Source: Hordeum vulgare subsp. vulgare (taxonomy: Eukaryota; Streptophyta; Magnoliopsida; Poales; Poaceae). From it: DNA of 64,000 nt. The DNA lies in assembly GCF_904849725.1 (NCBI RefSeq), contig NC_058519.1:110038881-110102880 (forward strand), read 5' to 3'. Shown in pieces: positions 32,116 through 41,430 of this stretch. Both the position numbers and the translations under genes were made by a program. How positions within the stretch are numbered: position 1 is the first letter of the stretch; each line of letters starts with the position of its first letter. The notes under the pieces are model-generated. The model did not search any database. It was not told where the DNA came from and worked only from the letters and a program-made list of their open reading frames with translations.

Positions 32116-33340
32116 GTCACCTAGCTCATCGTACATGCATACGTATGTATTGGATATCCATCGACCTATGTGCATGTTAGCTTCACAAGCTAGCTTTGCA
32201 CGTAGGAGTGCTGCTGTCTGGTGATTTGATCCAAGCCAGGGTTTAAAACCAACAGATGGGAGATGGAGTGAATGAAGAGTGAACTGTCAGATGTCTATGG
32301 TTTTTCCGATTCTGGTATTTAATGGGGTCGATGATGGGCGGGCTGACATGTCGGTGGGATCGGTGGTGGGCCAGGCAATCAGGCGGGCGTGCCCGGACCC
32401 GTCCGGGGTCCCCCATATCTACCCCATATTTGGGATGGAAATGTGGTGCCGGTCTGCCCGGTCGTTTGAAGCCCGTTTAGATAATTCATGTGGGTCAATT
32501 TTTCATGACTGGATTGTGATCGAACGGCTTGCCCTCGTGTTTGAAGAAGATTTGAGGGGTCCGACTACAAATGCTCTTAGAGACTCGCGCCCATGAAATT
32601 TCCATGTGACACTTCGATCTTTCTTCGTGAATGACCCCACAAGAGAAGCATGGAGAAAATGGAGTAGGACGCTGCAAAGACCAAGCTCCATGGAGCTTGT
32701 TGTAGAAAAAATCAAAATATATTTGAAAGTTTAAAAAATGTCAAAACAATTTCTACAAATACATATGCATACTCTCCATGTATGTTTAAAAGTTCATCAC
32801 CTAATTTGATTATTTGCGTGCTACACAAAAATGATAAATACCTAGCCCAAATACAACAAAGAAAAAGCCATTTTAACATGTGTATTTGTCTTTTTTGTAT
32901 ACATCACATATGACTATATATGTGCATGAAAATTTATACATGTATACTACAACTATATGTCTACATGTATATTTTTCCAGATTTTTTTGTGGTGCGAAAA
33001 AATATTTTCTCTGAAAGATACATAAAGAGCTTGATGGAGCTCTGCCTCTGCCTGCACTTTTCGAGAGGAAATGCATATACCCTCTTCGATCTTTTTTGCT
33101 CTTTTTATAAGAATTGTTTGAAGTCAAACATAATAAATATTCATATGAAAAGTGTCAACATCTATAGTATTAAAATTATACAATTAAATTCGTGACATAT
33201 CTAACGATATTGATTTAATACTGTGAATGTTGACTTTTTATACAAAGGTGGTCGACTTTACAGAGTTTTTTGGATAAATTTTTCGATTGATTCATCCTCA
33301 ATTATGATAATACAAACTTTAAACAAATCTTATATATTAT
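32116..33340. other. Intergenic stretch without a gene
   Basis: 32290-32600 is GC-moderate, with short frames and a look of non-autonomous DNA-transposon sequence (for example GGGTCCGACTACAAATGCTC near 32555), but no clear ends were found. 32700-33340 is AT-rich and shows nothing recognisable. Confidence 0.4.
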
Positions 33341-34990
33341 TATTTTTTTTGAAACGAGGCAAAAGCTTTGCCTTATATTGATAAAGAAGGAGCAAGAACA
33401 ACAGCAAGGTGGGGATGGCTTAGGCCATCCCAAAGGAAAAGGAAAAAACAAAAACAACAAACAGATCAGCCCACAAGATCCGCCAGGTTTTTTGCTCCCG
33501 CTAGAATCCAATCTTTTGCTACCTCTCTTATCTTGTGCATGACCACCACCGGCAGAGAGGATTTCTTGTTGAAGACTCTCTCATTTCTTTCCTTCCAGAT
33601 TTCCCAGGTGATGAGCATGATAGCCGTTTTTAGACCTTTGGGAGAGGAAGAGGGCGACCTAGCTAAGGCCTGCCAGTAGTCCACCACCTTGGGGCGACCA
33701 GAGCCCATGCTAAGCAGTAATTCCGGGCAGGAGAGCCAGGATGCCGCCGCGGACCAGATCCTCTTGGAGTAACGGCATTCAAAGAGCATGTGTCTCGCCG
33801 TCTCAGGGGAGCACCGGCATAGCTGGCAGGAGGGCTGGTGTGGCCATCCACGTTTGGCCAGGCGATCCGCGGTCCAGAGGCGATTTTGGACGGCGAGCCA
33901 AGCGAAGAAGCGGCATTTGGGAGGCGCCCACGTTTTCCAGACAATCGAGCCGAAGGAGCAAGGCAGCGCGGTCATGAACTGCGCCTTATAGGCGGAGCTC
34001 GCAGAGTAGCATCCATTTGGGGAGAGGGTCCAGATGATGGAATCTTCTATATCTGGGGAGAGCTGGATATCTGAGATGAGATCCCATAGCTGGACGAACT
34101 GGCCAATGTGCTCTGCCGTGAAGGCCTCCACCGCAATATCCGCTACCCAGGTATGGTCAGTAAGGGCATCATGGACCGTTCGGTTTTTCCTCCTCGAAGC
34201 TTTGAAGATCAGAGGTGCCATATCTTTCGGTGGCTTGCCGTCAAGCCATGAGGAAGACCAAAAGGAGGCCTTCTTGCCATCCCCGATAGTAACACGAGTC
34301 GCGGCGTTGAAGAGCTGTCTATCTGAGGCATCGTTAGGAGTTTCAAAACCTACCCAAGGTTTTTCAGGAGCCTTCCATTCGTCCCAAAGCCAGCGAAGTC
34401 TAAGGGCGCGGGAGAACCTTTCCAAATCTAGGATCCCCAATCCACCAAGCTCCTTAGGGCGGCAGACCTTCTGCCAGTTGACCTTGCATTTCCCACCGCT
34501 GACAGATTCCTTGCAGTCCCATAGCATACCGCGACAGATCTTGGCCATAGCCCTTAGGAAGCCTTTATCCACTTTGATAGCGGTCAGGAGGAAGATCGGC
34601 ATGGAAGAAAGGACAGATTTCACATAAGTGCAGCACCCCGCCCGATTTAGGAATCTTCCTTTCAGAGGGTTCAACCTTGACGCAGCTTTATCAATGTATG
34701 GCTGAAGGTCGGTCCTTCTGAGTCTACCAAGCAACAAGGGCAACCCCAAATACTTGAGAGGGAACTGGGTGATAGCCGCCGAGAAGTTTGCCAGAACTGC
34801 GGTGAGGTCAACATCGGAGCAGCGAATTGGGGCAATAGAGCTCTTAGCCACATTGGTCACCATGCCGGTAACCTCCCCGAAGCCTTGAAGAATATTTGCC
34901 AGGCAGGATATATCCTGCACCGAAGGGGCAATGAAGATGGCAGCATCATCAGCGTAAAGAGAGATCCGAGGAGTACAGTAAAAAAGACCA
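33341..34990 (-). mobile_element. 5'-truncated LINE (non-LTR retrotransposon)
   Basis: Minus strand. The 3' end has a short poly(A) (T-run at 33343-33350) preceded by AAGGCAAAGCTTTTGCCTCG, typical of Triticeae LINE tails. The ORF2 remnant lies upstream in element order. Similarity stops near 34990, where RT sequence ahead of the catalytic motif should continue, so this is a typical 5' truncation. I could not identify target duplicates. Confidence 0.75.
33466..34990 (-). pseudogene. LINE ORF2 C-terminal part: end of reverse transcriptase plus zf-RVT domain
   Basis: The frame is open beyond the first methionine (34920) and includes the RT catalytic motif YADD at 34945-34956 within RISLYADDAAIFIAPS. 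It continues with FPLKYLGLPLLLGRLRRTDL and CTYVKSVLSSMPIF, typical of plant non-LTR RT. Then comes the zf-RVT domain (APPKCRFFAWLAVQNRLWTADRL, then CQLCRCSPETARHMLFEC). It ends at 33466 with no RNase H. The endonuclease and most of RT are missing, so it cannot move itself, although the remaining ~500 codons contain no stop. Confidence 0.85.
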
Positions 34991-35664
34991 AAGGAAATAG
35001 TACTAACCAGGGAAGCGGATCCACCTTGGCTACGGCACGCCTACCACGTGCTCGTCGTCGGCGGAAGCGCAAAGCCGGAGATCGTGCGAGATCTTCAAAA
35101 GAAAAGATCGCGTGTTGTTGGCGCGCTTCACCTCCACTCCGGTAATGAAATTATTTAGCGCCACGGAGGGCTACATCCGCAAGCTGAAAGCAACGGAATC
35201 CAGCCGACCGGTGCGGTGCAATCCTCAGGCATTTGATCGCCTGAAGGCAACGTGCCATCGACCGAGGGCATGCAGGTGCAGCTGCAGCAGCGCAGATGTG
35301 CCGAGGCTCCCGGCTAGGCGGCTACGGAGCACGTCGCCGAACCGCGTGGGGGATCGTGTCTTAAGATTTCCTTTCATGATGATTATTTATAACGGATGTC
35401 TTGAGACCCGCCACGCGCGATTGCAGGTGTACGTGCGTCTCAAATAGGAGAAGGAAAATGCTAATTTACGTGCGGCACCGGCGGTGGTGGTGCGCGATGA
35501 CGCAAGCCACGAACGATCGAGCTTAAACAAAAGCGTACTTACACCCTAAAGAAAACGTACCACGGTCGAGCACTTCGTGGACGTGCTGGTATCTGCCGTC
35601 GCGGAGTTAATTGTACACAAGTATCAAAACTGGGGCATACGAATAAATTGATATCAAGATTGTT
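34991..35664. other. Unclassified sequence
   Basis: Low in visible repeats and GC-rich in the first half. Short frames only (for example 35112-35447) with no recognisable product. May be older, low-copy sequence. Confidence 0.4.
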
Positions 35665-36202
35665 AATTTTTACATATCAGTATCAAATCTGGGATAAGCT
35701 ATTACAAAAAATCTAAACTGGACCGGCCTGCCGCGTGTCATGTTGCAAGTTTTTTTACGGAAAACCCTCTCGCTTTATACGTAATCACATAAATGACCTT
35801 TATTTCACAGAAAAAAATTCCTATAAAACATTTTTTTTCATTGTAATATTTCAACACCCTGTTAGGTGCCGACGTGACAAAAATTTTGACAAGAAATCCC
35901 CTCGCTTTATACGTAATCACATAAATGACTTATTTTGTAGAAAAAAATTCTATAATAGATTTTTTAATCGTAATTTTCAACATCCAATCAGAGTTTTTTG
36001 AAAGTTTCCACGAATTGAACAACTAGTTAAGAAAAACGAACACAAACGTCAACGGGATTTGAACCCACAACCTCTGTGACATCCTATCGGAGCCGCTCAC
36101 AATAATGAACAGGCGAGACATTCTTTAGACTAGGTTCAACATGATGGGCCGACTGGTTGGACCCAACGAGACGCTCTGAGTTTTTATTAAAAAAATTATA
36201 TA

Positions 36203-36769
36203 TCTTTACCTAATAATAAAGAGGCTATCGTTTCCGTCGGAAAACCCACCGAGGTGATTTTACAAAAAAGCTCTTATTGTTTATGACATTAAACTCGTAG
36301 TACATATTAAATGTTTTTAAAAATACTCATATCTTTTAAATCGTAACTCCAAATTTAACATATTATATATGGAATTTGATTAGTAAAATATGTAGGATTT
36401 AAATATGATATTATTTTATCTGTTAAATGTTTAATAAAAAATACCATCTAGGGTGCAATCTTAATAAATAAGTCATTATTCGTCTTTCTTTCATACTGGT
36501 ACTCATCCGGGTTGGGAATGAACACGTCAACAAAATCAGGATTAGAGATGAAACTGAAGGTCACTTGACTGATTCTTTGTATGTATTAAATCTACATGCA
36601 AGCCGTGTTAAAATAGAAGACCTGTGAAATTTTGAACTGCATTCTTGTAGGATAAGATCATCTTTATTTGTGTCGTAACTACAAATTCTCAGATTATAGA
36701 TCATTTTTTATAAAATAAGAGCGTGTGGTATTTCTTTCTTCCGTTGTAACGCATGGGCCCTTTTGCTAG
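36203..36769 (+). mobile_element. Non-autonomous Helitron, 567 bp
   Basis: Starts TCTTTACCTAATAATAAAG right after an A, and ends CCGTTGTAACGCATGGG...TTGCTAG followed by T. That gives TC...CTAG ends inside an A|T target, with a decayed hairpin just before the end, as in grass Helitrons. No Rep/helicase frame. It lies between the two arms of the inverted-repeat element. Confidence 0.75.
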
Positions 36770-37487
36770 TAACTACTGAAATATACAACTATTATAAAAG
36801 TATAAAAATTATAGCTTGCGAGCCTACGGGAATCGATACAAACATATTGTACCCTCAGTATATTATTCAAATACGTAAAAGTATACGGCCAAAAAACATT
36901 GTAAAAGATCCTCACATGTATTAAAAATATTTGTGTAATCATAATACATTTTAGAAACACATTGAAACTGTTCAACTTTTATTGAAAAAAGCCCCTTAAA
37001 ATGCAAACTGATTTTACACAACAATACAGAAAAATGTTCATAATATGTTAAGAAAATTACTTATGTTGTAGATACCATTGTGTAATTAACTATTAAAATA
37101 TTCAATCATCATATCTACCTTTTTCTGAACATTTTTTTGAATACACATGGTCAAAACAAATCATGTATTAAGAAAATGTTCACCATAAATTACAAAAAAT
37201 GCAATGCACATTATTTAAAATGTCATCATGTCTTAACAATGTCTAACATATGTTACAAAAATTGTCAATTTACATTTAAAATATATTCAATGTATATTAC
37301 CGAAATTTCATTACATATAAAAATTGTTCAATGTTTAAAAAAAAACTTAGGCAATGAACGAGCCCTAGTAAAACACGAAACGAAAAAGAACGTCTCGTCG
37401 GTTCTCTATCGCGAGCGCCTCGCTAGGCCCAACCAACCGGCCCATCATGTTGAAGCTATTCTTAAGAACCTCTTGCCGGTTCTCTAC

Positions 37488-37560
37488 CGTTGTGTGGCGC
37501 ATTGGCTGGCGCGCCGCGCTTTGAACCGGAGGTCGTGGGTTCTAATCCCGCCGACGTCCA
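37488..37560 (+). other. tRNA-like segment with Pol III A and B boxes
   Basis: A-box-like TGGCGCATTGG (37495-37505) and B-box-like GGTTCTAATCC (37538-37548, one mismatch to GGTTCGANTCC), 33 bases apart. A D-arm (GCGC/GCGC) and a T-arm (GTGGG/CCCGC) can form. The acceptor stem does not pair, so it is not a working tRNA gene. It may be a tRNA-derived (SINE-like) piece. A diverged inverted counterpart lies at about 36045-36085. Confidence 0.45.
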
Positions 37561-37840
37561 TTTTCGTTTCTTTTAAGGGGAACGCTACGTGTCTGCCGGT
37601 CTACGTGTATTATAGATCTATGCTTGTTCCCTTCCTCACTTGTTAATTTCCGCAACAACGGCTTTGTTGCAGAAACAACTGCTTTTGTCTCGATTGCTAC
37701 GCGTCAACGGTGGCTATCTGCCAGAAGTGACGTCATCAAGTGGCAGATGGGTATATTAGCTTTTGCAACATAGACTATGTTGGAGATTTTTTTTGTAATA
37801 GAGATCATATTGCGAGAACTTTTGTAGATTTGTTTTTGCA

Positions 37841-38060
37841 ACAAAGTTTGTTATAGAATATTTTCTACAATAAAGATCGTGTTGCGAAAACACCTGTATA
37901 TATTTTTTACAATAAAGTTTGTTATAGAATATTTTCTGCAACAAATATTGTGTTGCAGAAACACATGAATAATTTTGTAAAAAAAAAATTGCAACAGAGT
38001 TTGTTATAGTAATTTTTCTGTAACAAAGATCGTATTGCGGAAATACATGTAGAATATCAT
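37841..38060. repeat. Degenerate tandem repeat, 71-82 bp unit, about three copies
   Basis: The unit carries AAAGTTTGTTATAGAATATTTTC-like sequence followed by an ACAAAGATCGTGTTGCGAAA-like part; copies start near 37843, 37914 and 37996. It lies in the part of the right arm that has no counterpart in the left arm. Diverged copies of the second half continue toward 38310. Confidence 0.6.
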
Positions 38061-38890
38061 GGCTGGTAAAGGAGGAGTGGAGGATTGGGAAAGGAGCTGT
38101 TACGCGTCGGTTGATGAATTTTTTAAAAAGATGTGTCGTCTTGTGAGCCATCAAATTTCAGTCCATTGAGCGACCGAACGTATCGTTTCCCATTGCAACA
38201 CACACAAAGTTACAGAAATATATTTGTAGTAGTGATCATATTGTAAAAACCTTTCTATTGAGTTAATGTTGCAAAAACATTTTATAACATGATCCTTGTT
38301 GCAGAAATATTTTGCAAAAAACAAGCATATGCGTTTAGCATCTCTATCCGTAGCTATTGCAACCGAGTATTTGTTGAAAAAAACGCCATACGCAAGTACC
38401 ATCAGCAATCCACAACATGTAGCATGCTCATGAGGACGTGTCCCTCCGCTCCTTCCAATTTAGTTCACCACCCACGTGGCCACGTGGCGAGCAAAGGAGG
38501 CGGTGGGCGCGAGAGCAGGATCAGCCTGCTGGAACGTAATGTTTCCCTTCTTTTAATTAGTTGTCCAATTCGCAGAAACTTTCAAAAGACTCCGATTGGG
38601 TGTTGAAATATTACAACGAAAGAAAATTCTTCTACTTCAATTTTTTCCTACGAAATAAAGGGCGAAGGGGTTTTCTGTCAAAAACTTGCCACGTTGGGGT
38701 TTTCTGTCAATTCTTCTACTTCAATTATGTGATTACATATAAAGCGAAGGTTTTTTTTTCAAAAACTTGCCATGTCGGCACGTGACAGGCAAGTCTCGTC
38801 GATTAGATAAATCATCAATATGTATTTGTATGTGGTTTAGACCTTTTTATAACGGCTTGCCCCAGACTTGGTACTTCATCTCCCCTTCGG

Positions 38891-39864
38891 GAAGTAGCGT
38901 AGCGGCACACGGTCCACTCCGCCGTCCCCGCGGGTCGACTTCCTGTGGTATGCGTCGCGCGTCTCCTTCGGCATGTGAACACCATCGTTCATGATGGTCT
39001 TCGTCACACCGTCGGGTTCTTCCTCGCCTACTTCCAGCATCACTGCCGCGTTCCTAACCAGTCGTCGCCGCCGCCGCTTTCCTTTGGCGCCGCTGTAGCT
39101 CGCTCACCCGAGCCGCACCGCCCGTGTACCTCCTTCATCTCCGTCCAGCAACAACTTATCACCAGCGTCGTCGTCGTCTTCCCTGACCACTTTGTCTACT
39201 CCGACCACCGCGGGCAGCATTGTCCCTTGCCGATTTGCGCTACAACCATCGTCGAGTCCTTATCTGCTAGCCTCCTCGACATGGCGTGCATGTTGTGTGT
39301 AGGGCCATGTCTACGCATGCCCGGTGCTGGCAACAACGACGTGTGCCTTTGTCCCCGATGTGCTCCATGCCTGGCAAGCCTGGAGCGGCACATCACCAAC
39401 ATTGACTTCGTCCATCTATGCATGCACGGTGATGGCAATACCGATGCGTGCCTTCGTCCATGATGTGTCCCTGGGCTTGGCAAACTCGGCGCGACGCATC
39501 TCAACTACGTCTTCTTCTCGGTGCACCACTAGTTCGACACCACTAGTCCCATGACTAACTCGGTGCCTCCTTGTGCCCGCGGCTCCACAACGACTTCCTC
39601 GACACCGGCTACCCGATTCGACATCGACCACGACGTTCTTTGCACGGCTACCTCGACCACTGCTACACCACCCTACGCTCTCGGCTACCTCGTCATTGGC
39701 ACAAAGGGCTACCGCCTTGCTTGAGAAACCTCGTCGGTTTCCACTCCAGCCACAACTTCCACGATGTATGGACCATTACGACTATGGGGGATGTTCGTTG
39801 GCTTACCTCTGGATTCTTCTCCAGTCTCACCGTCTGCGTCTCTACCATTGTGACTGCGGGGGGA
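38891..39864 (+). other. Non-coding, GC-rich sequence before a short LTR
   Basis: Frames exist (for example 38945-39463) but show no family features. Ends in a purine tract (CGGGGGGA, 39857-39864) directly before a TGTTGA LTR start, so it may be the 3' end of a non-coding LTR element interior. Confidence 0.45.
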
Positions 39865-40020
39865 TGTTGAGTATCGTGTCCGTTTAGGAAACATAGATAG
39901 ACTAGGATTTGTTCCTGCCTTGACTTGTACTCCAAGATGATCATGTACTCCTATATATATGCCCACGACGCTCAAACAATACAAATTTTTTCCAGCAATC
40001 CCTTTCTCCCTTCTAACTGT
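39865..40020 (+). repeat. Short LTR (about 155 bp) of a non-coding LTR element
   Basis: Begins TGTTGAGTATCG after a purine tract. It has a TATA-like CTCCTATATATATGCCC (about 39946-39962). It is followed at 40027-40041 by TTGGTACTAGCAAGC, a degenerate Met-tRNA primer site with a small deletion. The exact end is not certain. Only one copy is visible. Confidence 0.45.
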
Positions 40021-41096
40021 TTTGATTTGGTACTAGCAAGCTCATGGAGTCAGGTTCATTTGGATATAGTGTCCTTGATGTCGTAGTCGCCACCTTCGAA
40101 GCATGCCATCATAACATCATGAGAGCGGTCGGGCCTTCATCGCCGCATCGCTACGCCCATCGAAGCACGCGGTCGCATCATCATCGAAGGAGATGTGTTT
40201 GTCGTCACAACAGTGCCATCTCCGTGAAACACGCCACTGCAGCATTGTCGAAGTAGCTGGGCCTCCGTCGTTGCATCTGTGCGGTTGTTGAAACATGACG
40301 TCAAAGCATAGTCGCGATAGTTCGGAGCAAACCATCACATTGTCATGGCCCTCGAAGCATGTTGTCGCTGGATCACCCCAGTCGTCGAAGCACATCCGAA
40401 CATTCAATACATGTCATTGTGCCATTGCGGCGAACGCTACAACATGCCTCGTAGCATCATCACGGTCATCGAAACACACCACGGCCATTCAAAACATGTC
40501 GACTTGCCATCGTGGCAAGCACTGTAGCACGCCTCGTAGCATCACCGCAACTGTCGAAGCACATCACAGGCATTCAAAACATGTCATTGTGCCATTTCCA
40601 CAACCGCTACAGCATGCCTCGGAGCATCATCACGACCTTCGAAGCACACCACGGGTATTCGAAACATGTCAACGTTCCATTGCCGCGACCGCTCCGGCAT
40701 GCCTCATAGCATCATCGTGGTCGTTGAAGCATGTCGTCGCGACATCGTCGCACCTGTCAAATCCCTTCATGGGCATTTAAAGCATGTATTTGTGCTAACT
40801 CCATGGCCGTCATAACATGACTCGTAGCAACGCTCGCAACCACCGAAGCAAGACGTCGCGACATCCTCTAAGAAGCCAGGTTTCTATCGCAGCACACCAC
40901 TAATGTTCAAATCATATTGCAAGGCATGCTTTAATGGCTGTTCAACGACCATGAATCATCGCCATGACGACAAGGCGTGCCACGACGGTGTCAAAGACCG
41001 CAATCTTACTGCAAGGCGTGTTTCAATTGCAGTTCGACGACCACAAAGCATAATCACGGTGACAAGGCGTGTGGCAATGGCATCGAAGGTCGCAAT
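40021..41096 (+). other. Repetitive non-coding sequence following the short LTR
   Basis: Begins with the degenerate primer site. Filled by diverged units of the CGAAGCATGTCG type, regular from 40391 to 40729. No gene-like frame; frames here change every unit because 85 is not a multiple of 3. Confidence 0.5.
40391..40729 (+). repeat. 85-bp tandem repeat, four copies
   Basis: Units start at 40391, 40475, 40560 and 40645 (spacing 84, 85, 85), each with CACAYCACGG, CATTCRAAACATGTC, a CATGCCTCGTAGCATCATC-like part, and a closing GTCGAAG. A fifth, more diverged unit follows at 40730, and diverged relatives precede from about 40080. Confidence 0.85.
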
Positions 41097-41430
41097 CACT
41101 ACCAGAAAAACCATAGTTGCCGACGGTCATATCTACGCCGATGGTAGCCGTTGGCACAGTCGGAGCTATGCCGACAGCCTCCGCCAGGCAGTCGGCGTAC
41201 CCAGACAGTCGGGCTGTCTGCATATATGCCTACGACCACCGTTAGCACAAAAAAGCCATCGACCTAGTTTAGAGCACGCCTACAACTGTCGTCGGCATAC
41301 ACATCCGTCGGCATAGCTGTGGGCCTGGTGACCCCCCTCCCCCATTCCGGGGGGGGGGGGGGGGGCTAACGCTGTCGAGTCTACGCTGACCATTGGACGG
41401 CTGGCCGTCAGCATAGATATGCATGCCGCG
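41097..41430 (+). mobile_element. CACTA DNA transposon, left end, split by LARD copy 2
   Basis: Starts CACTACCAGAAAAACC at 41097, a CACTA-type terminal repeat, followed by sub-terminal words in both orientations (GCCGACGGTC, GTCGGCATA). Contains a run of about 18 G (near 41350-41368). Interrupted at 41430 by LARD copy 2; the right part resumes at 62709 with the same GCCGTCGGCAT words. Confidence 0.75.

Larger units (their letters stand above)
35665..38890. mobile_element. Diverged long inverted-repeat element (foldback or Mutator-like), about 3.2 kb
   Basis: The left arm (35665-36190) is repeated in reverse at the right. Its outer part, containing ATCAAATCTGGGATAAGC and CGCTTTATACGTAATCAC, matches the reverse of 38540-38890. 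Its inner part, containing GGGATTTGAACCCACAACCT and TTCAACATGATGGGCCG, matches the reverse of 37375-37565. The right arm carries about 950 bp extra (37580-38530). Within the left arm a ~132-bp stretch is duplicated (35771 and 35903). No transposase frame is present. Outer ends are approximate and no target duplicate was found, so the superfamily is uncertain. A Helitron sits inside. Confidence 0.55.

Noticed and set aside
32290..32600. Possible MITE or Harbinger-type element
   Set aside because: Words resemble known non-autonomous elements, but I could not find matching terminal repeats or a target duplicate.
34034..34627. 197-codon plus-strand frame
   Set aside because: Antisense to the LINE ORF2 remnant, which has clear RT and zf-RVT motifs.
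37488..37560. Possible functional tRNA gene
   Set aside because: D and T arms can form, but the acceptor stem does not pair and no proper anticodon stem is seen; kept only as a tRNA-like segment.
38945..39463. 172-codon frame in GC-rich sequence
   Set aside because: No recognisable motif, low-complexity composition, and overlapping frames on the other strand; sits beside an LTR and purine tract.
40391..40729. CRISPR-like array
   Set aside because: Units are contiguous 85-bp tandem repeats without unique spacers, in a plant genome context.
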